From positions 2,728,001 to 2,792,000 of the forward strand of contig NZ_AP014635.1 in assembly GCF_001547935.1 (NCBI RefSeq): a stretch of 64,000 nucleotides of DNA, given 5' to 3'. Position numbers and translations under genes: made by a program. Origin of the DNA: Vibrio tritonius. Lineage in GTDB: Bacteria; Pseudomonadota; Gammaproteobacteria; Enterobacterales; Vibrionaceae. Shown piece by piece: positions 1 to 8,928 of this stretch. The stretch's first letter is position 1, and each line of letters begins with the position of its first letter. The notes under the pieces are model-generated. The model did no database searches and was not told the DNA's origin. It was given only the letters and a program-made list of their open reading frames with translations.

Positions 1-34
1 TTGATAATGCAGTCAGTCACTAAGGAGCTTTTAG

Positions 35-247
35 ATGTTATACCGCCAAGCATTACTGTGCCTTTTCATCACTTTAATTAGTGGCTGTGCCACCACTAGC
101 ACTAACGTACCCAAGTGCTTAGATAACCATTGTGCAAGAGAAATGTCCTCACCAACGCAGTTGGTGATCTGGTGGGGACCCGCCCTGCGTGACGAATTGA
201 AAAAAGACCCAGATACCACCGTATACGATTTAAGCCAATATGATTAA
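35..247 (+). CDS. small lipoprotein, possibly HrpT-like
   Basis: A 70-residue protein with a lipoprotein signal peptide: a hydrophobic stretch at about residues 6-15 followed by the lipobox ISGC, so Cys18 should be lipidated. The mature part is only about 50 residues, with two further cysteines (KCLDNHC) and a conserved-looking core, QLVIWWGPALRDEL. A strong AAGGAG lies 7 bases before the ATG. The reading frame overlaps the next gene by 8 bases, so the two are probably translationally coupled. From memory, the short length, the paired cysteines and the 'QLVIWW' core resemble HrpT, a small lipoprotein at the end of Hrp-type type III secretion hrcC operons. I cannot confirm this without the left flank. 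Otherwise it is an uncharacterised lipoprotein. Confidence 0.75.
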   Translation: MLYRQALLCLFITLISGCATTSTNVPKCLDNHCAREMSSPTQLVIWWGPALRDELKKDPDTTVYDLSQYD

Positions 248-572
248 GCAACAAATAACCCAGTGGCTGACGACTAGCCAGCATACCTCGGGTACCAGAC
301 TGCCCCTTAGTCATGATGCCGTATTGCAACGGCAATCTAGAGCAGGACAAGACGGAGTCACACTGGAACTAAACCCACTGATCTACGATGAATTGTGGTT
401 ACAAAGCCTGCTTCGTCAATACCATGCTCAGCCAGAGCAATTTTGGTGTTGTAAGCCCTTTATGTCGGAGAAAAAAACATGGTGTTTATGGATTGAGTTA
501 CCCTCATCAGGCAACGTTGAGCAGCACGTCGAACAACTGCTGGTAATGCTCACCTTGGCGCAGTTGGACTAA
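240..572 (+). CDS. hypothetical protein, possibly HrpV-like
   Basis: A 110-residue soluble protein with no signal peptide or membrane segment. Its ATG lies inside the last codons of the lipoprotein gene (8-base overlap) and has no convincing Shine-Dalgarno of its own, which suggests translational coupling. Visible features are a Trp- and Leu-rich centre (ELWLQSLLRQYHAQPEQFW), a Cys pair (WCC) and a C-terminal helix rich in Leu and Val. If the upstream gene is HrpT-like, this would stand in the position of HrpV, a negative regulator encoded at the end of Hrp type III secretion operons. The size is right, but I cannot align it from memory with confidence. Function unknown. Confidence 0.65.
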   Translation: MIKQQITQWLTTSQHTSGTRLPLSHDAVLQRQSRAGQDGVTLELNPLIYDELWLQSLLRQYHAQPEQFWCCKPFMSEKKTWCLWIELPSSGNVEQHVEQLLVMLTLAQLD

Positions 573-673
573 TGAGACGCTAAACTCAATCATTACTGCC
601 TAGCTATTGCATCTATCTGCATAAGGTTACACACTGAACTGTATAACTTTTTAAGAACAGAGATGAGGCCGGG

Positions 674-1921
674 ATGAAAATCATCAACGCGCGCTTGCGC
701 CAACAGACACAGCTTTACACTCTCACTTGCGAAAATGGACGTTTCGTCGCAATTGAGGCACAGACTCAAGGAATGGTCGACACCTCGGCTGATATTGACG
801 CCCAAGGTCACCTGCTTTGTGCGCCCTTTGTTGAGCCACACATCCACCTTGACGCTGTAATGACCGTCGGTGAACCACGCTGGAATAAAAGCGGCACTCT
901 GTTTGAAGGAATTGCCTGCTGGGCAGAGCGCAAACCCATGCTAACCGAGCAAGATGTCCAAACTCGCGTACGCAAAACCGCTCGGTTACTGGCTGAAAAC
1001 GGCGTGCAGTTTGTCCGCACTCATGTGGATGTAACTGACCCAGAGCTTACTGCGCTTAAAGCCATTGTAGCCCTTAAAGCAGAACTCGCCCCATTCATGG
1101 ATTTGCAAATTGTTGCTTTTCCTCAAGAGGGCATTCTCTCCTACCCTAACGGCAAAGGTTTGATGGAACAAGCGGTAGAACTCGGTGCCGATGTTATTGG
1201 CGGCATACCTCACTTTGAATTCACCCGCGAATATGGGGTGGAATCGATGCGTTGGGTTATGGCGTTTGCTAAACAACACGACAAATTGGTGGATGTGCAT
1301 TGCGACGAAATTGATGATGAAGCGTCGCGCTTTTTAGAGGTTCTCGCTACTGCAGCCCTTGAAGCCGGGATGGGCGATAAAGTGACTGCTAGCCATACCA
1401 CAGCGATGCACTCTTACAATAACGCTTACTGCTCTAAACTGTTTCGTCTATTGAAAATGTCGAAAATAAACTTTGTCTCGTGCCCAACCTCCAACATTCA
1501 TTTGCAAGGTCGCTTTGATAACTTACCTAAACGGCGCGGAATCACGCGCATTAAAGAGCTCACCGACGCGGGAATGACCGTCGCTTTAGCTCAAGATTCG
1601 ATTCAAGATCCTTGGTACAGCCTAGGTAATGGTAAGTTATTGCGCGAGCTTGATTTTGCCCTACATGCTTGCCATATGATGGGCTTTGATGATTTCTCCC
1701 ACGGTTTGGATTTCATCACTGACAATGGCGCGAAAGTGCTGCACATCACAGAAAAATACGGTATTGAAGTCGGAAAACCAGCGAGTTTCATCATTCTTGA
1801 TGGAGCCGATGATGTTGAGGTGATTCGCGACCAAGCAGACGTGCTTTGGTCGGTAAGAGAGGGGAACGTATTAATCGAGCGTAAGCCAGCAACACTGACC
1901 AAGACCATTGCGTGGTCATGA
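674..1921 (+). CDS. codA: cytosine deaminase-type amidohydrolase
   Basis: A 415-residue member of the metal-dependent amidohydrolase superfamily closest to CodA, which deaminates cytosine to uracil in pyrimidine salvage. The metal and catalytic set is complete: HIH at 56-58, His209 in HCDE with Glu212 behind it, His241 in SHTTAMHSY, Asp308, and the substrate Gln in FPQEGILSYPNG. Numbering runs exactly five behind E. coli CodA. The substrate loop differs: E. coli has HDDVFDPWY, here it is QDSIQDPWY, so the E. coli Asp314 position is Ser309 and the Phe316 position is Gln311. This may shift base preference, and a related deaminase of another pyrimidine, purine or triazine is possible. No codB transporter is adjacent. 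A GAGG precedes the ATG. Confidence 0.8.
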   Translation: MKIINARLRQQTQLYTLTCENGRFVAIEAQTQGMVDTSADIDAQGHLLCAPFVEPHIHLDAVMTVGEPRWNKSGTLFEGIACWAERKPMLTEQDVQTRVRKTARLLAENGVQFVRTHVDVTDPELTALKAIVALKAELAPFMDLQIVAFPQEGILSYPNGKGLMEQAVELGADVIGGIPHFEFTREYGVESMRWVMAFAKQHDKLVDVHCDEIDDEASRFLEVLATAALEAGMGDKVTASHTTAMHSYNNAYCSKLFRLLKMSKINFVSCPTSNIHLQGRFDNLPKRRGITRIKELTDAGMTVALAQDSIQDPWYSLGNGKLLRELDFALHACHMMGFDDFSHGLDFITDNGAKVLHITEKYGIEVGKPASFIILDGADDVEVIRDQADVLWSVREGNVLIERKPATLTKTIAWS

Positions 1922-1984
1922 GTTAAATCACGACTCAATGCACAGTGAGTGTAGTAAAGAAAGCCAATCGCTCTACAAGTGATA

Positions 1985-2019
1985 AAAAAAGCGCATTCCC
2001 TGAGGAAGGCGCTTTTTAT
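1985..2019. terminator. bidirectional terminator, codA / citG
   Basis: AAAAAGCGC (1986-1994) pairs with GCGCTTTTT (2009-2017) around a 14-base loop. A-tract and T-tract flank both sides, so it can end codA on the plus strand and the cit operon on the minus strand. It overlaps the citG stop codon. Confidence 0.8.
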
Positions 2020-2963
2020 TCGTTATCAAACAATTCAACCAGCTCATGAACCAACCAAGTTGCCGCCAGTAAATCAGCACTACCGCCTGGACTTAAGTGT
2101 TTTTCTATCAACATCTTATCGAACTCAATAAGCTCATTCTCTATTTCTGCATATTGATAGCCACCCAAATTAAGCAGATGAGCTGCATGGTTTTGCACCA
2201 AGCGCAATCCTTCAATACCACCACGCGAGACCAAATTGCTATCATCATTGTTGGCCATTAACACCAACAAGGTATGCCACATGGCTTGTTCGGTCGAAAC
2301 ACCATTACGCAAACACATTTGATAGGCTGGCAGCGCGTGCTTCATGATGGTGCCAAGACCGGAAGCGGCTTCGCCACGAGCACCGGTTAAACCGTATTGT
2401 TGGAACATACGCTCCCCTGCGGTTTTCGGCTCGTGTTTGGCGTTACCCTTCAACTCATCAAACACCAAAAATTCGCAGGCTTGGCGAATCACTTCTTTGA
2501 TGTGCAAAGCATCGACTTTAAGTTGTTTGCCTTTAAGCCACCCAACCGCTCCGCAGATCAACCCTAAGTTGAAAATCATGCCCTTATGAGTATTCACCCC
2601 ATTCGTGGCCCGAAACATTGCACGCTCTGCTTCAACGCCAATGGGGCGCAACACATGCAATAATTGGGTAACCGGATGACGCGAATGATGGCTCCCTGCA
2701 GCCACAAAACGTTCGAGATAAGGCACGATCGCATCCGCACTCGCGACAAACGTATCGAGCGTCATATCATCATGAGAACCGTTGTTAGCGGTATCCACTA
2801 AACCCGGTTTCGGTGTTAGGTGCACTTCCAGCATCATGGCATGGTAGGCCAAATGAGCGACCAACTTAGGTAGGCTGAATGCACGTTGACTAGGAGACGG
2901 AGCAGCCACAGCAACCTCTTGAGAAAAGTCGATTAATAACTCAAGCGTAGCATTCATACTCAT
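2016..2963 (-). CDS. citG: triphosphoribosyl-dephospho-CoA synthase
   Basis: CitG makes 2'-(5''-triphosphoribosyl)-3'-dephospho-CoA from ATP and dephospho-CoA, the precursor of the citrate lyase prosthetic group. The 315-residue protein has the family signature EVHLTPKPGLVD followed by GSHDDM near residues 46-66, and a C-terminal block with LSPGGSADLLAATW. It is the last gene of the citC-D-E-F-X-G operon and overlaps citX by 23 bases, so coupled translation is likely. The stop codon sits inside a bidirectional terminator. The ATG at 2963 gives MSMNATLELL; the next Met, two codons on, is an equally possible start. In some enterobacteria citX and citG are fused; here they are separate. Confidence 0.93.
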   Translation of the reverse strand: MSMNATLELLIDFSQEVAVAAPSPSQRAFSLPKLVAHLAYHAMMLEVHLTPKPGLVDTANNGSHDDMTLDTFVASADAIVPYLERFVAAGSHHSRHPVTQLLHVLRPIGVEAERAMFRATNGVNTHKGMIFNLGLICGAVGWLKGKQLKVDALHIKEVIRQACEFLVFDELKGNAKHEPKTAGERMFQQYGLTGARGEAASGLGTIMKHALPAYQMCLRNGVSTEQAMWHTLLVLMANNDDSNLVSRGGIEGLRLVQNHAAHLLNLGGYQYAEIENELIEFDKMLIEKHLSPGGSADLLAATWLVHELVELFDNE

Positions 2964-3477
2964 GGGTCATTTCCTCGATTTTCGCCAAAAGCTCTTTTAA
3001 ATCATGACGACGTGAACGTGCGCACACTTTCGCCTCTTCTTCACATAGAAAACAGCGGCGACGTGGCTGATTAACGCCATCACGAGAAACGGTTTTTCCT
3101 CGTACATCAATCACATCCAAGTCCATTAGTCGGCCAAGTTGATGATGATTTTCGATCTCCATCATGGCCTTTTTCAACAAAGAAGCAGAAGGTGCTTTGA
3201 TGGCAACAATTGCTTCGGGACCGGTGTTTTCGACAATCTTTTGACTGCCGATGATTTCCCAACCTTGTTTCGCACATAGCGCACGAATCGCGGCTAAACC
3301 GGCTTTCATAACTACACGGCTAGAGCCATTCATCTTAACTGGACCAGGCATGTTAACAGTGAATGAAACAATGGGAAGAGAGTGGCGTTTAAGCCACTCT
3401 TGTTGTTGTTTCACCCGAGTTTCTTTGCGGTCAAGCAGTTCGTTTAAGCTCACCTCAGAATCGGTTGAAAAGGTCAT
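2941..3477 (-). CDS. citX: apo-citrate lyase phosphoribosyl-dephospho-CoA transferase
   Basis: CitX transfers the triphosphoribosyl-dephospho-CoA made by CitG to a serine of the acyl carrier subunit CitD, giving holo-citrate lyase. The 178-residue length fits stand-alone CitX. The family motif GRLMDLDVID lies near residues 115-124, preceded by NMPGPVK and followed by a cysteine-containing segment RRRCFLCEEEAKVC. The ATG overlaps the citF stop codon (TAATG arrangement), and the 3' end overlaps citG, so translation through citF-citX-citG is tightly coupled. Confidence 0.93.
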   Translation of the reverse strand: MTFSTDSEVSLNELLDRKETRVKQQQEWLKRHSLPIVSFTVNMPGPVKMNGSSRVVMKAGLAAIRALCAKQGWEIIGSQKIVENTGPEAIVAIKAPSASLLKKAMMEIENHHQLGRLMDLDVIDVRGKTVSRDGVNQPRRRCFLCEEEAKVCARSRRHDLKELLAKIEEMTHEYECYA

Positions 3478-5003
3478 TATGCTTTTACCTGTTTAATCAC
3501 ATCAATGATAGAACCATCGCGGTAGTGAACAAAACCAACAGTACGTTCTTCAAACTCTAACGGCTCTGGTTTACCTGTTAGCAATTCGGCACGTTGTTGC
3601 AGTTCAGTAACCTCAAATACTGGTAGGCCAGCCGCAACCAAGCGCTCTTTCACATCAGGACGATTAGGGTTAACAGCGATACCTTGGTCAGTCACCAATA
3701 CGTCGATAGTTGAACCAGGCGTCACCACGTTAGTCACTTTTTCAACAACTGTTGGGATACGACCACGAACCAGAGGAGCAACGATAATGGCTAGGTTAGC
3801 TGCAGCAGCAGTATCACTGTGGCCACCTGATGCACCGCGAATCACGCCGTCAGAACCTGTAATCACGTTGACGTTAAATTGAGTATCGATTTCTAGAGCA
3901 CTCAAGATAACCACGTCTAGACGATCCACAACCGCACCTTTTGATGATGGGTTAGCGTATTCGTTAGCCGAGATTTCAATGTGATGAGGGTTGCGAGAAA
4001 GCGATTCAGCAGCCACTGAGTCAAAGCACTGAACATCTAACAGATTCTCAATCAAACCTTCTTCATGTAGGTCGACCATAGTGGCAGTGATACCACCAAG
4101 AGCAAATGATGCGCGAATATCTTTACGAATCATTTTTTCTTTTAGGAAACGAGTTACCGCTAGTGATGCACCACCTGAACCAGTTTGCATTGAGAAACCG
4201 TTGTTGAAGTAACCAGAGTTTTCGATGACGTCTGCACAGTATTTAGCAATCAGAAGTTCACGAGGGTTTTTGGTCATACGAGTCGCATCACCACCAATTT
4301 TGCTTGGGTCACCTACTTCTTCAACCTGCACAACAGCGTCTACGTTGTCTTGGTGAATCGATGCTGGGTACGCTGGGTAGCCAACTAAAGATTCAGTCAA
4401 CATCACCACTTTATCTGCGTATTCTGAGTCCACTTTGGCGTAGCCTAGTGAGCCACAGATAGATTTACCTTTGAAGCCGTTTGCGTTACCAAACTCATCA
4501 CAACAAGGCACACCAATAAACGCCATATCAATGTGAATTTCACCTGATTGAATAAGGTGAACACGACCACCGTGAGAGTGAATGTGCACAGGCTCTTCTA
4601 ATAGACCACGAGAGATTTCGTCAGCCAATTCACCACGAATACCAGACGTATAAATTTTAGAAACCACACCGTTTTTGATGTGCTTAACTAAAGGCGCGTG
4701 AACAGAAGTCAATGAGCTTGATGCCAAAGTTAGGTTTTTAATGCCTAGCTCAGCGATCACATCCATCACCATGTTAATGGTTTTATCGCCGCCACGGAAA
4801 GCGTGGTGGAAAGAGATAGTCATACCATCTTTCAAGCCGAGGTCTTTAATTGCTTCAACAAGAGAAGCTTTTATTTTGCGGCTTTTTTTGTCTGACTCGT
4901 TCGCTAAATGCGGAGTCAATTTCAGAGCTTCAGTGTATGGAGTTAATGAATAACGTTCCATCTCATCAGCAGTGAGGGGATTATTTAAAGTACTAACACT
5001 CAT
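3477..5003 (-). CDS. citF: citrate lyase alpha subunit
   Basis: CitF is the citrate:acetyl-ACP transferase subunit. It moves the acyl carrier protein from acetate to citrate, and CitE then cleaves the citryl thioester. The 508-residue length is close to the roughly 510 of E. coli CitF, with the CoA-transferase fold and glycine-rich segments such as GSGGASLAVTRF and GASGGHSDTAAAANLAI. The longest open frame begins at a GTG at 5039 inside citE. I prefer the ATG at 5003 (MSVSTLNNPLTADEM) because AAGG stands 8-10 bases before it and it lies 10 bases after the citE stop. It is the fourth gene of the lyase operon. Confidence 0.95.
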   Translation of the reverse strand: MSVSTLNNPLTADEMERYSLTPYTEALKLTPHLANESDKKSRKIKASLVEAIKDLGLKDGMTISFHHAFRGGDKTINMVMDVIAELGIKNLTLASSSLTSVHAPLVKHIKNGVVSKIYTSGIRGELADEISRGLLEEPVHIHSHGGRVHLIQSGEIHIDMAFIGVPCCDEFGNANGFKGKSICGSLGYAKVDSEYADKVVMLTESLVGYPAYPASIHQDNVDAVVQVEEVGDPSKIGGDATRMTKNPRELLIAKYCADVIENSGYFNNGFSMQTGSGGASLAVTRFLKEKMIRKDIRASFALGGITATMVDLHEEGLIENLLDVQCFDSVAAESLSRNPHHIEISANEYANPSSKGAVVDRLDVVILSALEIDTQFNVNVITGSDGVIRGASGGHSDTAAAANLAIIVAPLVRGRIPTVVEKVTNVVTPGSTIDVLVTDQGIAVNPNRPDVKERLVAAGLPVFEVTELQQRAELLTGKPEPLEFEERTVGFVHYRDGSIIDVIKQVKA

Positions 5004-5013
5004 GACACTACCT

Positions 5014-5889
5014 TTACTGTTTGATACCAGATTCAGCACGTTGAAGTGTCCAGCGTGCGCGTTCGATAATTGGGCTGTCGACCATTTTGCCGTTCAGTGA
5101 AACAACGCCCAGGCCATTTGCTGCTGCTTCTTCAGCGGCTTCAATAACTGCATTAGCGTAATCCACTTCTTTTTGCGTTGGCGCAAATACGTTGTGAACC
5201 ATGTCGATTTGGCGTGGGTTAATCAAAGATTTACCATCAAAGCCCAACTGCTTAATAAGCTCAGCTTCTTTTAGGAAGCCTTCTTCGTTATTAGCATCAG
5301 AGTAAACCGTATCAAATGCCATGATACCGGCAGAACGAGCGGCTTGGAGAATCGAGCAACGAGCAAACAGTAACTCAATGCCTTCAGGCGAGCGTTGAGT
5401 TCGAAGATCGCGCACGTAGTCCTCCGCGCCTAAAGCGATACCGATTAAACGTTTAGAACTGTGGGCAATTTCAACACAATTGTTGATGCCTTGTGCACTT
5501 TCGATAGCAGCCAATAGTTTGGTGCTGCCAACTTCACGGCCACAGCTGATTTCAATTTGTTCAATCGCTTTTTCCATTTCAATGATGTCGTTCGCAGAGT
5601 CCGTTTTAGGTAAACGAACACAATCTGCACCGCCACGAACCACAGCATTCAAGTCTTTAAGACCAAATTCAGATTCAAGAGGGTTAACACGAACAACGGT
5701 TTCAATGTCTTGATACATTGGATGTTGTAGCGCATGGAACACCAACATACGAGCGGTGTCTTTTTCACGTAGCGCAACAGAATCTTCCAAGTCAAACATC
5801 AATGAATCTGGCTTGTAAATAAAGGTGTTACTTAGCATAGCTGCGTTGGCGCCAGGTACGAACAGCATACTGCGACGAAGTTTAATCAT
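5014..5889 (-). CDS. citE: citrate lyase beta subunit (citryl-ACP lyase)
   Basis: CitE splits citryl-ACP into oxaloacetate and acetyl-ACP. The 291-residue protein belongs to the HpcH/HpaI aldolase fold; it begins with [15 protein letters not shown] and carries [14 protein letters not shown] with acidic metal ligands, VRVNPLES, and [11 protein letters not shown] longer frame starts at a TTG at 5904, but the ATG at 5889 is preceded by GGAG at 9 bases and overlaps the citD stop in an ATGA arrangement, so I use it. Together with citD and citF it forms the lyase complex. Confidence 0.95.
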   Translation of the reverse strand: MIKLRRSMLFVPGANAAMLSNTFIYKPDSLMFDLEDSVALREKDTARMLVFHALQHPMYQDIETVVRVNPLESEFGLKDLNAVVRGGADCVRLPKTDSANDIIEMEKAIEQIEISCGREVGSTKLLAAIESAQGINNCVEIAHSSKRLIGIALGAEDYVRDLRTQRSPEGIELLFARCSILQAARSAGIMAFDTVYSDANNEEGFLKEAELIKQLGFDGKSLINPRQIDMVHNVFAPTQKEVDYANAVIEAAEEAAANGLGVVSLNGKMVDSPIIERARWTLQRAESGIKQ

Positions 5890-6182
5890 GACAACTGGCT
5901 CCAATCGATCTCTTGCTCACCACAAGCACGTAATACTGCAGCTTGAACGCGTGCTTTAATCACACAATCAAGTGCACCTTTGTCTTCGATAATGATTTTT
6001 GCATCAGCCACTTCCATATTAGAAAGCGTTTCCAATACAACATTTCGAATCGCCTTACCAAACTGCTGTTCAACGGTGCTGTCCAGAGACAGTTCAATAC
6101 CGCCACTCACATTAGGTTCGATACGGACCTGAAGATCACTGGATTCCAGTGTACCCGCGAACGCGGGGTGAGAAATTTTCAT
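5886..6182 (-). CDS. citD: citrate lyase gamma subunit (acyl carrier protein)
   Basis: CitD is the small acyl carrier subunit that holds the phosphoribosyl-dephospho-CoA group. The 98 residues match the family length. With the ATG at 6182 the sequence opens [16 protein letters not shown], which places a serine at position 14, the known attachment site. The family end block [20 protein letters not shown] is present. An upstream start at 6218 would add 12 residues not found in the family; the internal ATG has AAGG 8 bases before it. The stop overlaps the citE start. Confidence 0.95.
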   Translation of the reverse strand: MKISHPAFAGTLESSDLQVRIEPNVSGGIELSLDSTVEQQFGKAIRNVVLETLSNMEVADAKIIIEDKGALDCVIKARVQAAVLRACGEQEIDWSQLS

Positions 6183-6228
6183 TGGTTCGACCTTGATGAA
6201 TAGTTTGTAAAAAAGCAATCAGCATGCA

Positions 6229-7290
6229 TTACACAGTGGCCACGGAATGAGGCTGCTGTGCCGGGGCAATGTAATGCTGATTGAGATAAGAATACGTCGT
6301 TTGTGGCACTAAACTGCGCACGGATGGAATATCCTCTGCTCGCAGCAGGTCACGCACTCTTGACGCAGAGATAGGCTCTGCTCCTTCCTGACACCGCTCA
6401 ATTTCAACCACTTCAATCGCAGGACCACACTCATCTTCGAGATCTTTTTCTAACCATTGACGCATTGCCTGATTGTAATGGCGAGTAACAGGGCACAGAG
6501 GTTCACTACCGACGAAGCGGTGCGTGATCCCAAGCGCTGGGGCAATAGCATTGCGGAAAATCTTAAGATCCAATGCGGTGTGCGCATAGTTGATCACTTG
6601 CTGATCTTTGATGAAGTACGTTGGGAATGTCACCCGAGAAATAATGTAATCAGATCCGGTATGAATGGTCAGATTTTTAAGATGCTCGGTTCCAGCACGA
6701 ATCATGGCAAGCCTGTCGGCAAAGGAGAATTCATTACCCTCTTCTTTGACGGCAAACAGATGCACCCAATCACACTGTAGACATGCTTTTTCTATCAGAT
6801 ATTGATGACCAAGAGTGAACGGGTTCGCGTTCATTACGATGCCACCGATTTTACCGCCTGGCTTACGTTTAGCAGACAGTTCCTGACAATAAGTTTTTAA
6901 ACGGTTAGGGCTATTTTCCAGCAGTGCAACATTGGGTTCCACCTTTTCAACTAAGTGGAAGCCACACTGGCGAAACATCACGATATTGGCAGGCTTAGTA
7001 AACAAAAATAGATTAAATCGGCCAAGTTCATAAGCAAAACTCGTGAGCTCTGACATTAACTTGAGCGCAAACCCAGTGCCTTGTAAGTCTGGCGATATCG
7101 CAATCGACTTTAGAACATTGCCAGCTAATCCACCACAGGCAATGATCTCCATGTCCTCTTGGTAAGCCACGACGAAGTGTTCCACATCTTCATCGATCCC
7201 TAACTCATGTAGAGACAAAAACTGTCTTATAGCCAGCATCCGATTGCTCTGCTTAGTAGAAATCCGGGAAAAAGTGTAACTCTCCAACAT
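6229..7290 (-). CDS. citC: [citrate (pro-3S)-lyase] ligase
   Basis: CitC acetylates the thiol of the CitD prosthetic group using acetate and ATP, switching citrate lyase on. The 353-residue protein has an N-terminal GNAT-type acetyltransferase region (residues about 10-125, with DLQGTGFALKLM) and a C-terminal nucleotidyltransferase domain with the HxGH-type motif NPFTLGHQYLIEKA and the late motif ISASRVRDLL. The start at the ATG at 7290 has GAGG 6 bases upstream; a GTG at 7302 is the alternative. It is the first gene of the leftward lyase operon and is divergent from citS. Confidence 0.95.
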   Translation of the reverse strand: MLESYTFSRISTKQSNRMLAIRQFLSLHELGIDEDVEHFVVAYQEDMEIIACGGLAGNVLKSIAISPDLQGTGFALKLMSELTSFAYELGRFNLFLFTKPANIVMFRQCGFHLVEKVEPNVALLENSPNRLKTYCQELSAKRKPGGKIGGIVMNANPFTLGHQYLIEKACLQCDWVHLFAVKEEGNEFSFADRLAMIRAGTEHLKNLTIHTGSDYIISRVTFPTYFIKDQQVINYAHTALDLKIFRNAIAPALGITHRFVGSEPLCPVTRHYNQAMRQWLEKDLEDECGPAIEVVEIERCQEGAEPISASRVRDLLRAEDIPSVRSLVPQTTYSYLNQHYIAPAQQPHSVATV

Positions 7291-7562
7291 CACGTGCCTC
7301 ACCTATCTCTTTACGGGAGCAGTATTACGCGCTTTAGTCTATAAAATATCGAGCGTAATCACTTTATTTTTCAGAATAAAAGTACTTTATGAATTTTATG
7401 TTTTTTATTTATAAGTTACTGAAAAATAACACATTGAAAATTAAAAATCATAAAAACCATTGAGATTTTAAACGCCACTTTATTCAATGACAGTTTTCAC
7501 AAATATTAGAGAAGTAATCCCATAAATTGAATAAAGTGTTATTAACCTGCTGGATAATAAAA
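7291..7562. promoter_or_regulatory. citC/citS divergent control region with CitB-type operator candidates
   Basis: A very AT-rich 272-base region between the two divergent citrate transcription units. The octamer-like word CACTTTATT occurs at 7360-7368 and 7476-7484, and as its complement AATAAAGTG at 7530-7538. The last two are the ends of a perfect 13-base inverted repeat, CACTTTATTCAAT (7476-7488) and ATTGAATAAAGTG (7526-7538), separated by 37 bases and ending 25 bases before the citS ATG. Nearer citC, ATTACGC (7324-7330) pairs with GCGTAAT (7353-7359). In Klebsiella the homologous region is bound by phosphorylated CitB; assigning these repeats to CitB is inference. Confidence 0.6.
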
Positions 7563-8909
7563 ATGAACGAAAAAACCCTACAAATTAATGAGAGCAAAAG
7601 CTCTTCATTAAGTTCAAACTTGCTTGATAGCAAAATATTTGGTGTACCATTGCCATTATTTGCTTTACTTACCGCCATTATAGCAATTGCACATTTTACT
7701 AACACCCTTCCAAAAAATATTGTTGGTGGTTTTGGTTTTATGTTCGTTGTTGGCGCTATATTTGGTGAAATTGGTAAACGTTTACCAATATTTAACAAAT
7801 ATATTGGCGGTGCTCCTGTAATGATATTTTTGGTCGCAGCTTGGTTCGTGCAAATGGGCTGGCTCCACCAAAGTGAAGTCACTACAGTGAGTGACGTAAT
7901 GAAAAAAACGGGCTTTCTAAACCTATTTATTGCGGTTTTGATTACCGGCTCGATCCTTGCGGTTGAACGTAAATTACTTATCCGTTCTCTAGCCGGTTAC
8001 ATCCCAACGATCCTTGCAGCCGTTGCTGGCGCTTCAATCATGGGGTTACTTGGCGGCCTAATGTTTGGTATTACCCCAGACCGTATCATGATGATGTACG
8101 TGCTACCTATCATGGGTGGTGGTAACGGTGCTGGCGCAATTCCGCTATCTGAAATCTACGCTTCAGTAACCGGTGGTTCTAAAGAAGAATATTACTCTGT
8201 TGCAATTGCTATTCTTACTATCGCTAATATCGTCGCGATTGTTGCTGCAGCTGTTCTTAACGGTATTGGTACCAAACACCCTGCGTTAACAGGTAATGGC
8301 GAGTTATTACGTAAATCGAATTTTGATAGCAACAATAATGATAAAGATGTAAAAATCACACCACGCGAAATAGCAATTGGTTTGATGTTAGCAACTTGTA
8401 TTTATACATTCTCATCATCACTATCAAAAGATATTTTACCTGGTTTTGGCGATATTAAGATCCATACTTTTGCTTATATGGTTATTATCGTTGCTGTTAT
8501 TAATGCCCTAGGCTTATGCTCTGACGAAATAAAAGAAGGCGCAAAACGTCTATCTTCTTTCTTCTCTAAACATCTACTTTGGGTATTGATGGTTGGTGTT
8601 GGTATCGCTTACACAGACCTCGGTGAAGTAATCTCAGCTATCTCATTTATGAACGTTATCATCGCAACGCTAATCGTTGTCGGCGCTATCTTTGGTGCGG
8701 CACTTGGTGGCTGGGCGATGGGCTTCTATCCAATCGAATCCTCAATCACGGCGGGCCTATGTATGGCTAACCGCGGTGGTTCCGGTGACTTAGAAGTGCT
8801 TGCTGCGGCAAACCGCATGAGTCTTCTCTCTTACGCTCAAATATCCTCTCGTTTAGGTGGCGGTATCGTCCTCGTTATCGCGAGCGTGGTATTTGGCATG
8901 ATGATGTAA
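7563..8909 (+). CDS. citS: citrate:sodium symporter, 2HCT family
   Basis: CitS imports citrate with Na+ across the inner membrane for fermentation. The 448-residue length is close to Klebsiella CitS. It shows about eleven hydrophobic segments in two halves and both signature re-entrant loops: GGGNGAGAIPLSEIY near residue 185 and NRGGSGDLEVLAA near residue 405. The N-terminus is a soluble, Ser-rich leader of about 30 residues. The longest frame starts at a TTG at 7527; the ATG at 7563 gives the normal length and follows a weak GGA. It is the first gene of the rightward operon, divergent from citC. Confidence 0.95.
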   Translation: MNEKTLQINESKSSSLSSNLLDSKIFGVPLPLFALLTAIIAIAHFTNTLPKNIVGGFGFMFVVGAIFGEIGKRLPIFNKYIGGAPVMIFLVAAWFVQMGWLHQSEVTTVSDVMKKTGFLNLFIAVLITGSILAVERKLLIRSLAGYIPTILAAVAGASIMGLLGGLMFGITPDRIMMMYVLPIMGGGNGAGAIPLSEIYASVTGGSKEEYYSVAIAILTIANIVAIVAAAVLNGIGTKHPALTGNGELLRKSNFDSNNNDKDVKITPREIAIGLMLATCIYTFSSSLSKDILPGFGDIKIHTFAYMVIIVAVINALGLCSDEIKEGAKRLSSFFSKHLLWVLMVGVGIAYTDLGEVISAISFMNVIIATLIVVGAIFGAALGGWAMGFYPIESSITAGLCMANRGGSGDLEVLAAANRMSLLSYAQISSRLGGGIVLVIASVVFGMMM

Positions 8910-8928
8910 ATCACCCCCTTGCTCCACT

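Noticed and set aside
31..219. Minus-strand frame over the lipoprotein gene
   Set aside because: It is antisense to a gene with a clear ribosome site and lipobox and has no features of its own.
5004..5039. GTG start of citF at 5039 inside citE
   Set aside because: The ATG at 5003 has a better ribosome site and gives the length expected for the family.
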